From: Scilla litardierei
Lineage: Eukaryota; Streptophyta; Magnoliopsida; Asparagales; Asparagaceae
DNA length: 64,000 nucleotides
NCBI GenBank assembly: GCA_030789695.1
Contig: CM061139.1
Coordinates: forward strand, 102,780,037-102,844,036
Direction of reading: 5' to 3'
Shown: positions 44,116 to 56,097 of the stretch, one piece after another
How positions within the stretch are numbered: the first letter of the stretch is position 1
Layout of the letters: every line of letters starts with the position of its first letter
Translations under genes and position numbers: made by a program
Notes under the pieces: model-generated
Databases searched by the model: none
What the model saw: only the letters and a program-made list of their open reading frames with translations
Told to the model about the DNA's origin: nothing

Positions 44116-45944
44116 TGTAAGGATCGCGTTACCCTTGCAATACTAACAACACACACTAGAGGGGTGAATAGTTTAATGGCAATAAAATTGTCCAATTAAA
44201 ATTAAACTTGCAAATGCGGAATTATAAATGCAAGAGGAAATAATTGACACAATCAATCCAAATGCAAACACAAGATTTTACCCTGGTTCCCTAAACTTGG
44301 GTACGTCCAGCCACACCAATATGCACTATATTTCCACAAAGAGAAGTGAATACAAATCTCACAAAGAGATACCCCACCAAGAGGATTTTGCCCTACACAA
44401 GGACTCAACCAACCCTACATGAGGGTCAAGACTCCCACCAAGAGAATTAGTAACTCCCACTCAGAGAATTAGGGTTAGCCCTACACTGGGACACTAAACT
44501 CCCACAAAGAGAGTTACTCCCACAAAGAGAGTTATTCCCACTAAGAGAATATCCTAATCCCATAAAGAGATAAACTCCCACAAAGAGAGAAAGACTAATT
44601 CCCACAAAGAGAATTAGTGAAACAAATTCACCAAGTAAAATAAATACTCTTACTTATGCCTTGAGATGCTTACTCATAGATGAATGCAAGGCATGGAAGA
44701 GGATCTCCAAGTGTTGAGATTGGCTTAAAAGCACTTGGATGAATTCCCTTGAGCTGGACTTCAATGCATGAAGAGGAATGAGAGCTCAAATGAGGGAATT
44801 GAGAGAGTTTATGAGTGGCTTGTAGATCTCTTGTGATTTTCAATAGCATCAAGAAGTTCTAGAGATATCAACACACCCATATATATAGGAACCCTATATT
44901 AACCCTCAAAACCCAAGAAAACAGCCATCAGCCCAAAGCTGCAACGGCTAGAAACTGGGCGAAAACGACATCAACAGTCGACTGATGATCAAAAGACAGT
45001 CGAATGATCAACTGCTAGAAAATATCCAACGGCTATAATCTGAGCCAAGACAGACGACTGAAGAAGACAATACAGTCGACTGAAAATAGGACAGGCGCTT
45101 GTAAAACCTTCAGAAGGCGACTTCTGCAGGGGATGGAATAAAACAGAGAGCTGTACTCTTTCTCTAGATGAGCAGATAGGTGACTGATGTCAATAATACA
45201 GGCGACTGTAAATTAGTCAGGCGACTGTAAAACCTTAATCAGCCGTCTGCTGCAGAAAATTGAGAAAAACAGAAAGAGGCAGAGATTGCACTTTCGCTAC
45301 TCAGGTAACTGTTGACCAATTTCCAGGCGACTGTAAATATACAGGCGACTGTAAACTGAGCAGTAGTCGACTGATGCGAAAAGCTCAATTTGAGTCAATT
45401 GAAATGTTGACTTGAGCAATGCATATCAGCCGACTGTAGAAGGATCTACAGACGACTGGAAATCACCCAGTCGACTGTTATTCCTTCAGCAGCCGACTGA
45501 TGGAGAGCCAGAGACTCCAAATAAGTCTTTGGTCAAGATGAACCTATTGGGTTGTATTCTATGATAATCCTATGTCTCACTAAGATGGTTAGATGCATAT
45601 GCATGTATGAGTAGACCATCTAACAAGGCATTACATTAACATAGACTCAAATAAGAGAGAAAGCAATAAAGTAAATAATACATGGATTACATTGCTTTCC
45701 TTAGAGTCTATGTCTTCAATCTTGATGCCTTGATTCTCCACATCATCTCCAAGCTTTGGCACCCCTTGAGTCCAAGCTTTGGCCCTTCTCCACTTGATGT
45801 CCATCCTTGCACCAAGTGATTAGTCTCCAAGAAAGATATTCTTGAAATGAAACTGTGAGACTAAAACATGAAAGTCATTAGCAACAACATAATGTTGTGA
45901 TCATCATCAAAATAAGATTGGTTTGAAACACCAATACTCAACAA
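44116..45944 (-). repeat. 3' LTR of gag-only copia-like element 2
   Basis: 1829 bp, TGTAAGG..ACTCAACA. The element is flanked by perfect duplications gagat (44111-44115 and 50799-50803). CTAGAGGGGTGAATAG is ~40 bp from the left end. Repeats of CCCACAAAGAGA fill 44330-44630. A minus-strand TATA box (CCTATATATATGGG, ~44876-44889) precedes, in the upstream direction, the CAGTCGACTG array at 44985-45500. Its partner LTR is 48784-50798. Confidence 0.95.
44985..45500. repeat. Palindromic array CAGTCGACTG / CAGGCGACTG
   Basis: More than ten copies of the palindrome CAGTCGACTG or variants (CAGGCGACTGTAAA, CAGCCGACTG) with spacers. It lies in U3, starting about 100 bp upstream of the TATA box. Confidence 0.92.
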
Positions 45945-45957
45945 TCTCCCCCTTTTG
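45945..45957 (-). promoter_or_regulatory. Polypurine tract of element 2
   Basis: The minus strand reads AAAAGGGGGAGAT directly before TGTTGAGT. An inverted repeat TCATCATCAAAA (45902-45913) / TTTTGATGATGA (45954-45965) spans the junction. Confidence 0.85.
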
Positions 45958-47155
45958 ATGATGACACACATTATGTAAAACACAAAGAATTAAAGCACAA
46001 TGCTAATGAGCTCCCCCTACTTATATGCACCAATTATAAAATGATCTACACACTAGTAAATACTCATTCTACCAAATAAGATCATGGTGACATATAATAG
46101 GCATGGATTGCATAAACCAATTGTAATGGACAATATCATGCAAACATGAATGGTTTTATACAATCTCATATATCTCTCCCCATAGATATATCTCTCCCCA
46201 AATATGCATATGTATGAATACAAGATATACATTTACATAATGCATATATCTCTCCCCCTTGACATCGTCAAAAAGGTGGACATCAAATATATCCCCCTTT
46301 GTCATCTTAACCATGATGTGACAATATGCAAGAAATAAGGAGATGTATGATACCAAATTGAAAACTTTAGTGGGTATCAATCACTATCCCATGCTCCCCC
46401 TAGATCATAGAAATGGTCAAGTTTTGACTTCTAGGATCTAATACCAATTATAAAGAAGGAGATTAGCAATCTCTAACAATTGAGGTAAATACCAATTGTA
46501 GAAAAATAATCTTGGAAAATAATCATCTTTACTAATTGATATACAAATAATGGAGCCATGGGTCTAAAGTGTATCAAAGCAATAGATATGAAAAAATCAA
46601 GCTTCAAAGATACACAAAAAAAATATTGCCAAAACAAATATAACATGACACAAGTTGACAATATACAAGAGGTTTGGTTTGAGACCAAAAATAACCAATT
46701 GTAAATAATGATCTCAAACATCCCCCGAAATGAGAGTTAAAATATGTCTTAAAATATTTTAAACATACAACATATTAACTCCCCCTATTGACATACACAT
46801 GGATCAAAAAATGCATGCATGTCAATATAATCCCAAGGTCCCCATTTTCATGAAAAGAATAAGTTTGAAAATATTTTCAAAATCAAGAAACACACACAAA
46901 CAATGGGTATGCTAAAATAAACATTTAATCACAATACCCATGCAATATGCATATGTGTGAGGAACCTAAACATTAGGGAACCAAACCCAAGAGGAGTTTG
47001 ACTTCCTAATGTAATCACATGAGGTGATCACATCCTTAACTAGAGAGTTGATGTAGCTATCCCTCTCTTACACACTAACCTTAGTGGGAATCTATAAACT
47101 CAAGGATTTCCTAGGCAAGGGTTTTGCCTTTGCAAGAGGGGTGGATGTGGCATGC
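45958..47155 (-). other. Non-coding 3' region of element 2
   Basis: AT-rich, no pol motifs. The minus strand carries repeated AGGGGGAG-like tracts (about 46012, 46253, 46290, 46394, 46780), a pattern shared with element 1. Confidence 0.6.
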
Positions 47156-48747
47156 TTAGGTGTAGAAACGAATTTCTTGGCATGTAAAGAATGAGGATTT
47201 TGCTTCAAAGCAAAAAAATGAAGATTTTTCATTCTTCCTCATTACCTCGTGATCTACATGCTCCTTGTTGATGTTATTGTTGTACAAAAAAGCATGTTGA
47301 TTCTTCTTATGTGCTTTAGCAATATTTCTTGTATTTGCACCATAAGAGGAATTAGAGGTGGGTTTGGGTACCACATTTTGAATATAACCCAAACCTCCTT
47401 TATGAGTTGCCGGATGTTGTTTTTCCAACAAATCGTGGAGTGAATCCCTAGAATACACAAAGCTTTTGAGCTTACGGGATTCCTCTTCACATTTCAACGT
47501 AAGTTGTTGAATGCGAGTTTCTAAGCTAAGGTTTTGAGCAACAAGATTTTCATTAATTAAACTCAATTCCTTAACTTGAGAGAGAAGTGTTTCTCTCTCA
47601 CTAGTGTCACAGATATGCAACGTATCATGATTATTTACACTAGTAGATTCTAAAGCATGCACCCTACTCATAGCATTCTTAAGATTAGCTTTCATTTTAC
47701 CATATGAGTTGATGCACTTACTTGCCAAGTTAGAGGCCACATTGAGGCGGTATTCGAGCTCCTCGTAGGATGGCTTTTCCCCCTTAATTTCCCCATTGCT
47801 TTCCTCCTTGACTTCCTCATCGCTTTCCTCCTCGCTTAAGCTTGACGAAGACTCTTCCTCATTAGCCATGAAGCACATTTCTTCTTTGGAGTTGGCCTCC
47901 ATCTCTTCATTGCTTAAGCTAGAGGAGATTGATGAAGAATCATCAAAAGCTGTGAAACACCTGAGATCGTGCTCCTTGTCATCCTTTTCTTCATCACTAG
48001 AGGTGTCCACATCGAAATCATAAAAAGTACCGATAAGTCCCTTCTTTTGGTTCTTGAGCTCGGACTTGATTTTCCAATACTTCTTCCATTTCCCCTTATA
48101 GGTATCTTTGGTGGGTTTGGAAGGACATTCAGTAGCAAGATGACCTTTTTCTCCACAATTAAAACAGATAAACTTGTTAGACTGGGAGGCAAACTTTGAC
48201 GAAGATATACCTTGTTTGTCCTTGAGGAGTGCCTTGAAATTCTTGAATTGCTTGGCAAGCTCGATGTAGTCCGCTATCATCTCCTTCTACATTATCTTCA
48301 CTCAGAGCTTCCCGTTGGAAGTTCTTTCTCCACTTGAATGACTCCTTCTCGACATGGAGTGCAACCCCCTTTTTCTTCTCGGGCTTGATTGGTTGAACCT
48401 CTTCCATATGTTGAAGTAACACTTCATGAGAAATCTCCAATGTATGCCAAATTCCGTTGGCCGATTTGCACATGGAGATGCAGTCGAACTCATCCGGAGT
48501 GATGGCGCAATAGAGTACACACATAGCCCTAGCATTCACTCTGATCGAGTCCTTCTTCGCTTTAGTTCTCGAGGCCGCAGATGAAGTAGGCCTCAAAAGG
48601 CGACTCCGTGATGTCCCAAAGGTCGTGACCCTTCAAATAGACCATCATCCTGATCTTCCAACTAGGGTAATTGGTTTCGTTGAAGAGCGGGGATCGAACG
48701 GTTGAATGACCTTCTTCATGAGACGCGGATGCAGCGTTGAATGCCAT
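47156..48747 (-). pseudogene. copia gag of element 2, three frames
   Basis: Three overlapping minus frames. 48747-48562: SPLFNETNYPSWKIRMMVYL, the DUF4219/UBN2 entry motif. 48596-48177: NARAMCVLYCAI.., IWHTLEISHE, then a jump to QPIKPEKKKGVALHVEKE. 48280-47156 (374 codons): LAKQFKNFK, an intact CCHC knuckle CFNCGEKGHLATEC, a basic segment, Ser/Glu-rich acidic repeats and a long coiled coil ending near KHGLGYIQ-like sequence. The part of UBN2 between 'THE' and the 'KPKKKGVAL' segment, roughly 100 residues in other copia gags, appears deleted. The protein would bind nucleic acid but lacks the usual gag core. Confidence 0.82.
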
Positions 48748-48769
48748 CGTTGCAGTATGCTATAACCTC

Positions 48770-48783
48770 GCTCTAATACCAAT
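48770..48783 (-). promoter_or_regulatory. Primer-binding site, initiator tRNA-Met type
   Basis: The minus strand reads TGGTATTAGAGC two bases after the LTR end CCTTACA. One mismatch to the common TGGTATCAGAGC. Confidence 0.9.
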
Positions 48784-50798
48784 TGTAAGGATCGCCTTAC
48801 CCTTGCAATACTAACAACCACACTAGAGGGGGGGTGAATAGTGTAATGATAATAAAATTTTCCAATTAAAATTAAACTTGCAAATGCAGAATTATAAATG
48901 TAAGAGGAAATAATTGACACAATCAATCCAAACGCAAACACAAGATTTTACACTGGTTCCCCAAACTTGGGTACGTCCAGCCACACAAATATTCACTATA
49001 TTCCCACAAAGAGAAGTGAATACAAATCTCACAAAGAGATACCCCACCAAGAGGATTTTGCCATACACAAGGACCCAACCAACCTACATGAGGGTCAAGA
49101 CTCCCACCAAGAGAATCACTAACTCCCACTCAGAGAATTAGGGTTAGCCCTACACTAGAACACTAAACTCCCACAAAGAGAGTTATTCCCACTAAGAGAA
49201 TATCCTAATCTCACAAAGAGATAAACTCCCACAAAGAGAGAAAGACTAATTCCCACAAAGAAAATTAGTGAAACAAATTCACCAAGTAAAATAAATACTC
49301 TTACCTATGCCTTGAGATGCTTACTCATAGATGAATGCAAGGCATGGAAGAGGATCTCCAAGTGTTGAGATTGGCTTGAAAGCACTTGGATGAATTCCCT
49401 TGAGCTGGACTTTAATGCATGAAGAGGAATGAGAGCTCAAATGAGGGAATTGAGAGAGTTTATGAGTGAATTATAGATCTCTTGTGATTTTCAATAGCAC
49501 CAAGAAGTTCTAGAGATATCAACACACCCATATATATAAGAACCCTAGATCAACCCTCAAAATCCAAGAAAACAGCCATCAGCCCAAAGCTGCAACGGCT
49601 AGAAACTGGGCGAAAACGACATCAACATTCGACTGATGGTCAAAAGATAGTCGATTTATCAACGGCTAGAAAATATCCAACGGCTAGAATCTGAGCCAGG
49701 ACAGTCGACTGAAGAAGACAATACAGTCGACTGAAAACAGGACAGGCGCCTGTAAAACCTTCAGCAGGCGGCTGCTGCAGGGGATGGAATAAAACAGAGA
49801 GCTGTACTCTTTCTCTAGATGAGCAGACAGGTGACTGATGTCAATAATACAGTCGACTGTAAATTAGTCAGGCGACTGTAAAACCTTAATCAGTCGTCTG
49901 CTGCAGAAGATGGAGAAAAACAGAAAGAGGCATAGATTGCAACTGAAAACAGGACAGGCGCCTGTAAAACCTTCAGTAGGCGACTGCTGCAGGGGATGGA
50001 ATAAAACAGAGAGCTGCACTCTTTCTCTAGATGAGCAAACAGGTGACTGATGTCAATAATACAGTCGACTGTAAATTAGTCAGGCGACTGTAAAACCTTA
50101 ATCAGTCGTCTGCTGCAGAAGATGGAGAAAAACAGAAAGAGGCAGAGATTGCACTTTCGCTACTGAGACAACTGTTGACCAATTCCCAGGCGACTATAAA
50201 TATACAGGCGACTGTAAATTGAGCAGCAGTCGACTGATGCGAAAATCTCAAGTTGAGTCAATTGAAATGTTGACTTGAGCAGTGCATATCAGTCGACTGT
50301 AGAAGGATCTGCAGGCGACTGGAAATCACCCATTAGACTGTTATTCCTTGCGACTGATGGAGAGCCAGAGACTCCAAATGAGTCTTTGGTCAAGATGAAC
50401 CTATTGGGTTGTATTCTATGATCATCCTATGTCTCACTAAGATGGTTAGATGCATATGCATGTATGAGTAGACCATCTAACAAGGCATTACATTAACCTA
50501 GACTCAAAGAGAGAGAAAGCAATTAAGTAAATAATACATGGATTACATTGCTTTCCTTAGAGTCTATGTCTTCAATCTTGATGCCTTGATTCTCCCCATC
50601 ATCTCCAAGCTTTGGCACCCATTGAGTCCAAGCTTTGGCCATTCTCCACTTGATGTCCATCCTGCACCAAGTGATTAGTCTCCAAGAAAGATATTCTTGA
50701 AATGAAACTATGAGACTAAAACATGAAAGTCATTAGCAACAACATAATGTTGTGATCACCATCAAAATAAGATTGGTATGAAACACCAATACTCAACA
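48784..50798 (-). repeat. 5' LTR of gag-only copia-like element 2
   Basis: A 2015-bp partner of 44116-45944. It is longer mainly because of a 212-bp tandem duplication inside the palindromic array (49730-49941 and 49942-50153). TATA on the minus strand (TTATATATATGGG) is near 49532-49544. It is followed by the duplication gagat, after which Athila RNase H codons resume. Confidence 0.95.
49620..50350. repeat. Palindromic array CAGTCGACTG, expanded copy
   Basis: Same motif as 44985-45500, enlarged by the 212-bp duplication. Point differences between the two duplicate units show the duplication is not brand new. Confidence 0.92.
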
Positions 50799-50802
50799 GA
50801 GA

Positions 50803-52282
50803 TCCCACCTTATTAGCCTAGGCTTGGCCTCCTTCTTGTTCAGTAGGTATTTTAATGCGGCATGGTCTGTTTGCACTATTACTTTTGATCCAAGAAGATA
50901 AGAGCGAAACTTTTCGATCGAATAGGACCAATGCTCTGTTTCAATAGTGGTGTAGTTCCTTTGTGCCTCATCTAAGGTCTTGCATGCATAATATATTGCA
51001 TGTAGCTTCTTGTCCTTTCTTGGCCCCAATACTGCTCCAACTGCGTGATCACTAGCATCACACACCAACTCAAAAGGGATGGTCTAATCCAATGGCTGTA
51101 TAATGGAATTAGAAATAAGTGACTCATTCAACGTGTTAAAAGCCAGCAAGCAATCGTCAGAAAAAACAAAAGGTTCATCTTTAGCAAGCAAAGCTGTAAG
51201 TGGACGGGCAATTTGAGAGAAATCCTTGATGAAGCGACGGTAAAACCCCGCATGACTAAGGAATCCTCTTATGCCCTTTACATTAATGGGTGGAGGTAAC
51301 TTTTCTATAACTTCAATTTTAGCCTTGTCTACCTCAATTCCCCTAGATGAAACCAGATGCCCAAGAACTATCCCCTCAGTGACCATAAAGTGGCACTTTT
51401 CCCCATTAAGAGTCAGATTATTTTGTTGGCATCTTTTTAAAACTTTAGTCAGATTAGCCAGACAAGAGTCAAATTCACCCCCATAAACAGAAAAGTCATC
51501 CATGAAAACTTACATAATGTCTTCAATATAGTCAGAGAAGATAGATTTCATGCACCTCTGAAAGGTGGCAGGAGTGTTACAAAGTCCAAAGGGCATTCTA
51601 CGAAATACGTAGGTGTCGTATGGGCAAGTGAAAGTGGTCTTTTCCTGATCATCTTCATGGAGGGGAATCTAAAAGAATCCAGTGTACACATCCAAATAGC
51701 AGAAATATTTATGTTTAGCAAGGCGCTCAAGCATCTAGAATAAAGAGTAATAGGTAGTGATTTTTCTGGGTTGCTTTATTTAATTTCTATAGTCAATGCA
51801 CATGCGCCAACCTGTTACAGTCCTGGTGAATATCAACTCACCCTTATCGTTTTTATTAAAGTAATCCCTCCCTTCTTAGGGACATCATGAACCAGGCTGA
51901 CCCATTTGCAGTCAGAAATGTGATTGATAATGTCGGTCTCAAGTAATCTAAGGATCTCTTTTTAAACCACCTCTTTCATATTGGGGTTCAATCGCCTTTG
52001 AGGCTCTATGGAGGTGGCATCGGTGTTTTCTAAATGAATCATGTGGGTACACAGTCGAGGGCTAATCCCCTTTAGGTCGGAGATGTTGTAGCCAAGGACA
52101 TTTCTATGGATCCTTAGGACGTTTAAGAGGCGTTCAAGTTGGTTGGAGTCTATATTAGCAATAACAATCACATGATAGGTTAATTTGTTGCCCAAAAGTG
52201 CATATTTCAAGTTAGAAGGCAATTGCTTCAGTTCTACCTCAGGAGGCAATGTACCCCATGTTTCACTTTCTTGTGAAAGCAT
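50803..52282 (-). pseudogene. Athila reverse transcriptase and RNase H
   Basis: Minus strand. 52282-51962 reads ELKQLPSNLKYALLG.., SDLKGISPRLCTHMIHLE and EPQRRLNPNMKEVV, the N-terminal RT segment characteristic of Athila. 51503-51084 begins MDDFSVYGG (RT catalytic DD) and continues KCHFMVTEGIVLGHLVS and GFLSHAGFYRRFIKDFS. 51068-50793 is RNase [15 protein letters not shown] (first Asp), ETEHW and [13 protein letters not shown]. Frames change between blocks and stops occur around 51504-51960. RNase H is cut at codons RWDL by element 2 and continues at 44110. This is the best-preserved part of the Athila copy but not translatable as one protein. Confidence 0.92.
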
Positions 52283-52305
52283 AGCATCCTCAGTCTATTC
52301 TTTGT

Positions 52306-52719
52306 TTATTTCCTCTTCAGAAGATTTGCTTTCGAGTGTAGACTCAAAATCGACAATCGGTGATGATAGAGCGCATAGTATATGCCAGATGACTCTGCTT
52401 CCGAATCAATGGGACTATCGCTTTCTCCTTGTTCGCACCTGTCATCGAAAGAGAAGTTAGTATATAACTGAGTGTCGCAAGAGGAATTGTCAGCTACACT
52501 TCCATGAACGTCAGCATCCCTAAGTTGTTCTTCAAAATCACTGTTTAGCTCTGTGCACGCTTCTATTCCATCATTCATCATAGGTTGAGGGATTTCAACG
52601 GTGTGAAAATGCAGCTCATTTCCCTCAACATAGACTCTAATACCGCCTTCGATCGTTCCTTCTGGGGAGGTTTGGTCAATAACTAAATTGGCGAATTGTT
52701 GTTCAAGTTGGTCCCCCAT
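52306..52719 (-). pseudogene. Athila pol N-terminal linker ORF, gag and protease missing
   Basis: A 137-codon minus ORF, acidic, beginning MGDQLEQQFANLVIDQTSPE. It has no gag, zinc knuckle or DSGA protease motif. It lies only ~200 bp from the primer-binding site and just ahead of RT, in the place where ~2-3 kb of gag and protease should be. The ORF may be the protease-RT linker left by a deletion. 52720-52923 is short non-coding leader. Confidence 0.5.
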
Positions 52720-52923
52720 GTTGATATCAATAGGGCATGTGGACCAAACTTCATCAACTAGTTCTCCCAGTAGGATGCGAAAGTTTCATCATGTTACGCA
52801 TTAGGATTTGTCCAACTCATCGCGACTCCCAGATCAACCTGATCAAAACCAATAGAGCAGTCTGCAAAGTAGCGTTAGTAACCAAGTAGGAATAAAGTAA
52901 AAAATAGAATACCATCGCCTCCA

Positions 52924-52937
52924 TGGCAACGTCGCCA
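52924..52937 (-). promoter_or_regulatory. Athila primer-binding site (degenerate)
   Basis: The minus strand reads TTTTTGGCGACGTTGCCA after the LTR end CCGGTCA. Athila elements normally have TGGCGCCGTTGCCGGGGA here; this copy has mutations. It fixes the minus orientation. Confidence 0.82.
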
Positions 52938-53979
52938 AAAACTTGACCGGCTCCAGATTTCCACCCGGAAACAATGTAGTTTTACCCAAGCAAACGATTA
53001 AGTGGTGAGCGGGTATCGAATCACAGGGAGGAACTATTAGTATTATATTTATTACTCAGTGGAGATGGAATAATGATTGAGGAATGTTTGGTGTTACAAG
53101 AGTATACAATATCGTTTGTAAATTCAATTAATAAAAGTGCATAGGGCTAGGGAATGCCCACTATAGATCTCAAGCATTAATGTGAAATTATATTCTTACA
53201 TATCAATACTCTTGGTTTAGGGTGAAATTGTCGCAACTATGTTATGAACCGATACACGCTCTCGCGCCACGCAAGTCTATAGTAATCTAAACTAGAGCAT
53301 CGCTCTTGCACAAGCCTTGTTCAAACCACTAGCATTAAGATCGACAATATAATTCAACTCCAACTCAAGTTCGCTCTCGCGCAACATAAGTTCGAATCTA
53401 GATCATTATGGTTCGTATTCGTTTTACAGTCGTACAAACGATTATAAATATAAAAATATAATAAAGATGCTAGCTTTGGTCGCTCTCGTGCACCAACTCT
53501 AGGGAATCTCGATTATAGATCTAAATCGGATGTCTAGGACTTCCTATAGATCAAGATCTTCTCTCGAGCTCTCAAGATCCAATAGAAATCCCTAGCTATT
53601 CGTAGTAGATCAACCATAATCCAACCCTAAAATAAGTTTAGCAACATCGGTTTTCTATAGATTTCACAGATCAAGCTTTGAATCCATATGGTTCATCCCT
53701 TTGCCCTAGAGCAAAGAGACTACTCGCAATTCATCATAATCGAAACAATAGAATTGTGATATGCAATAGAATTCATCACAAAAGATAGATCTAAACAGAA
53801 ATTCATCATAACAATTAGAAATAGCAAGAGTTTAGACAAACCAACGATGTTCAAGGCTTCAAATAACAAGAGAATTAAGATCCTCGCACTCCAATCCTTA
53901 AGCAAAAACAAGATGAAATAAAGCTTCTTATAAGAACTCCAGTTGTAACGTCTCTCTCTTTGATGGCTCTCAAAACTAG

Positions 53980-53990
53980 CTATTTATACT
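53980..53990 (-). promoter_or_regulatory. TATA box of Athila LTR
   Basis: The minus strand reads AGTATAAATAG, about 85 bp downstream of the palindromic array, with purine-rich leader GAGAGAGACG after it. Confidence 0.7.
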
Positions 53991-54072
53991 AACTCAAAAG
54001 GTCCAGAAAAAGCTGACAAAAATACCCCTAGGAGGAGGAAACCCCTAATTTCGAAATCTGGGATGTTGACGC

Positions 54073-54403
54073 GCTCGGCCGAGGGAAACTATCACTCGGT
54101 CGAGTGGCAATTCTGCAAACAAATCGTAAAAATTAGCCTTCTGTCATCTTCGGGCCACTCGGTCAAGTGGTCGGCTCACTCAGTCGAGTGAGCTTCTCAC
54201 TTGGTCGAGTGGGGTCTTCCGTAGACTCCTCCAGTAACAGTGTTCTGTCAGTTGCTTTTCCTCTCTCCACTCGGTCGAGTGCACTTCTCACTCGATCGAG
54301 TGGAAATTCTACTCGGGCGAGTACATTTGCTGCGCTTCTTTGGCTGGATTGGAGATGTATCAGCCTCACTTGGTCGAGTGAGCTGTCTCACTCAACCGAG
54401 TAG
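54073..54403. repeat. CACTCGGTCGAGTG array in Athila 5' LTR
   Basis: Counterpart of 20298-20630 with point differences in several motif copies. The plus ORFs at 54167-54545 follow the repeat and are not genes. Confidence 0.92.
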
Positions 54404-54713
54404 GCTGATATTTCATCGTTTTCTCCTTTTTCTCGCTTCATTCCTCTTTCTCTCGTCTTCCTTTCGCTTCTTCTCCTATTCAAGCATCGTGAGCTCTTCG
54501 TTATCGTCGTCGTTGACACTCCGACACGTGTGTATGTTCTCATAGCTCCAAATTGCTCCCGATTGCTCCATATTTCCTGAAAATCCAACGAAACATAGAA
54601 ATAGTGAAATTCATCGTGAAATCATCATTTAAGCGTTAAATTCGCGATATGAGCAATCTTTATGGCATGGAAAAATTCAGAAATAAAGTGTAAATTATGA
54701 GCATATCAATTCC

Positions 54714-55605
54714 TTAATAGATTTCTATGATTCTCTTGGTTTGGTATTGAATTTCTCCTGTATTTCTATTGCTTTTGATATTGTTTGCTATTATGATGTT
54801 TAATCCTCTCATTTCCTTGTTTTTCTTATTTCAATCATGATTAGTGAGTTAGGGCTGATAGATGAGCCCTTGGATTTTAAGGTTTAGATGCTTAAACCAT
54901 AATTTTCAGGTTAGATTGCAGGTTAGGGTTGAGATGTAATTGATTTACCCAAGTTTATAGGGTTATCATCTAGGGTTTGTGATCCATGATAGTGGCACTC
55001 GCCCTAGAGATTGCCTTATCGGCATGATTAGGGTCATTAGTGGATTTGCTTAGGGTTTGTGACCCACAATTGTGGCACTCACCCTACAGGTCTCCACCGA
55101 TGCCATATACCCATAATTGATGACTTATGATAGTAGCATCAATAAGAGCCATCACATCACATAACGAAACTCTAACTTACGATAGTGACATGAGTGGAGA
55201 TTGGGAATTAATTGTCGATCGTAATACACGTGTCACGTGCGAGGCCATCCACGATGGTGTGGCTAAGCACGAGATATGTTAGATGAGTAGTTCAACGAGA
55301 GTTGGATACAATTTCACATTCAAGATGCGACAATCTTGCCCTAAGAACCAAATTCAACCTAAGGATTATGACCTAGCATCAACATCCAATGATCCTAGTG
55401 GTGATTCCTGGAGCCCTAGTCTTCCTTTATTGTTAATATTAAGAGAGATAATCGTGACAAAATCTTGGATGCACCCCACAACTAATATAGTCACACTACT
55501 CTGAATCATAGCCCGAGGCCCATACCAATTGCCTTCCCTGTGGATCGACAACCTATACTATACTACAAAGCTATCGACACCCGTGCACTTGCAGGGACCC
55601 GGACA
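54714..55605 (+). repeat. Plus-strand Athila-type LTR fragment
   Basis: Ends CCCTGTGGATCGACAACC, then ATCGACACCCGTGCACTTGC, then CCGGACA, the standard Athila LTR end phrase, just before a primer-binding site. The left part is cut by the minus-strand Athila LTR at 54708, so its start is unknown. A short internal duplication, AGGGTTTGTGAyCCAy..GTGGCACTC, occurs at ~54970 and ~55060. It is a different family from the 52944 LTR. Confidence 0.75.
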
Positions 55606-55611
55606 AGATTT

Positions 55612-55629
55612 TGGCGCCATTGCCGGGGA
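55612..55629 (+). promoter_or_regulatory. Athila primer-binding site
   Basis: TGGCGCCATTGCCGGGGA, one base off the Athila consensus, complementary to a tRNA-Asp type 3' end. Confidence 0.92.
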
Positions 55630-56042
55630 TATTAAGTGCTTCTTCTTCTCTATAATAGTAAGAAGAATTGTATTCTTATGTTCTTCCTGAATAAAAGCTA
55701 TAGAGCATTTCCTTGGCCAGTCGACGGCCTAAAGATCCAATCTTTACTATTGAGCTCCTAGGTTTTGCTCGTTTCTCTGCTACCAGATCTTCTGACAATC
55801 TAAAGCTTCTGTGTTTGAGTACAACACATCCACCTGTTGTAAAAGTTCTATTAATGCAAAATCGTTAAATTAGTGACAGGTGGATCAATGGGCAAAACCT
55901 CTTCGTTTTACTTGATATTCGATGTTTTGATGCTTCATAATATGTAGATCAACATGAATGGTTCCAATCCTTTAATTAATAGTAGAGGGTGGAGTTTTGG
56001 AGGCTTATATGAGTTTTAGCCTCATATGATACACATTTTTCT
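55630..56042 (+). other. Probable 5' leader of the plus-strand Athila fragment
   Basis: About 400 bp with no ORF. It continues from the primer-binding site and then fades into microsatellite sequence. No gag is seen. Confidence 0.4.
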
Positions 56043-56092
56043 TGTGTGTGTGTGTGTGTGTTTGTGTTTGTGTTTGTGTTTGTGTTTGTGTG
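56043..56092. repeat. (TG)n / (TTTGTG)n microsatellite
   Basis: TG units passing into five TTTGTG hexamers. Confidence 0.95.
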
Positions 56093-56097
56093 TCAGC

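Larger units (their letters stand above)
52944..54708 (-). repeat. 5' LTR of Athila-like element
   Basis: 1765 bp. In element sense it starts TGATATGCTCATAATTTACAC at 54708 and ends CCGGTCA at 52944. U3 contains the CACTCGGTCGAGTG array (54073-54403). The TATA box (AGTATAAATAG, minus) is at 53980-53990. R/U5 is AT-rich without coding potential. It shares its first ~700 bp with 20215-20934. Confidence 0.9.
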
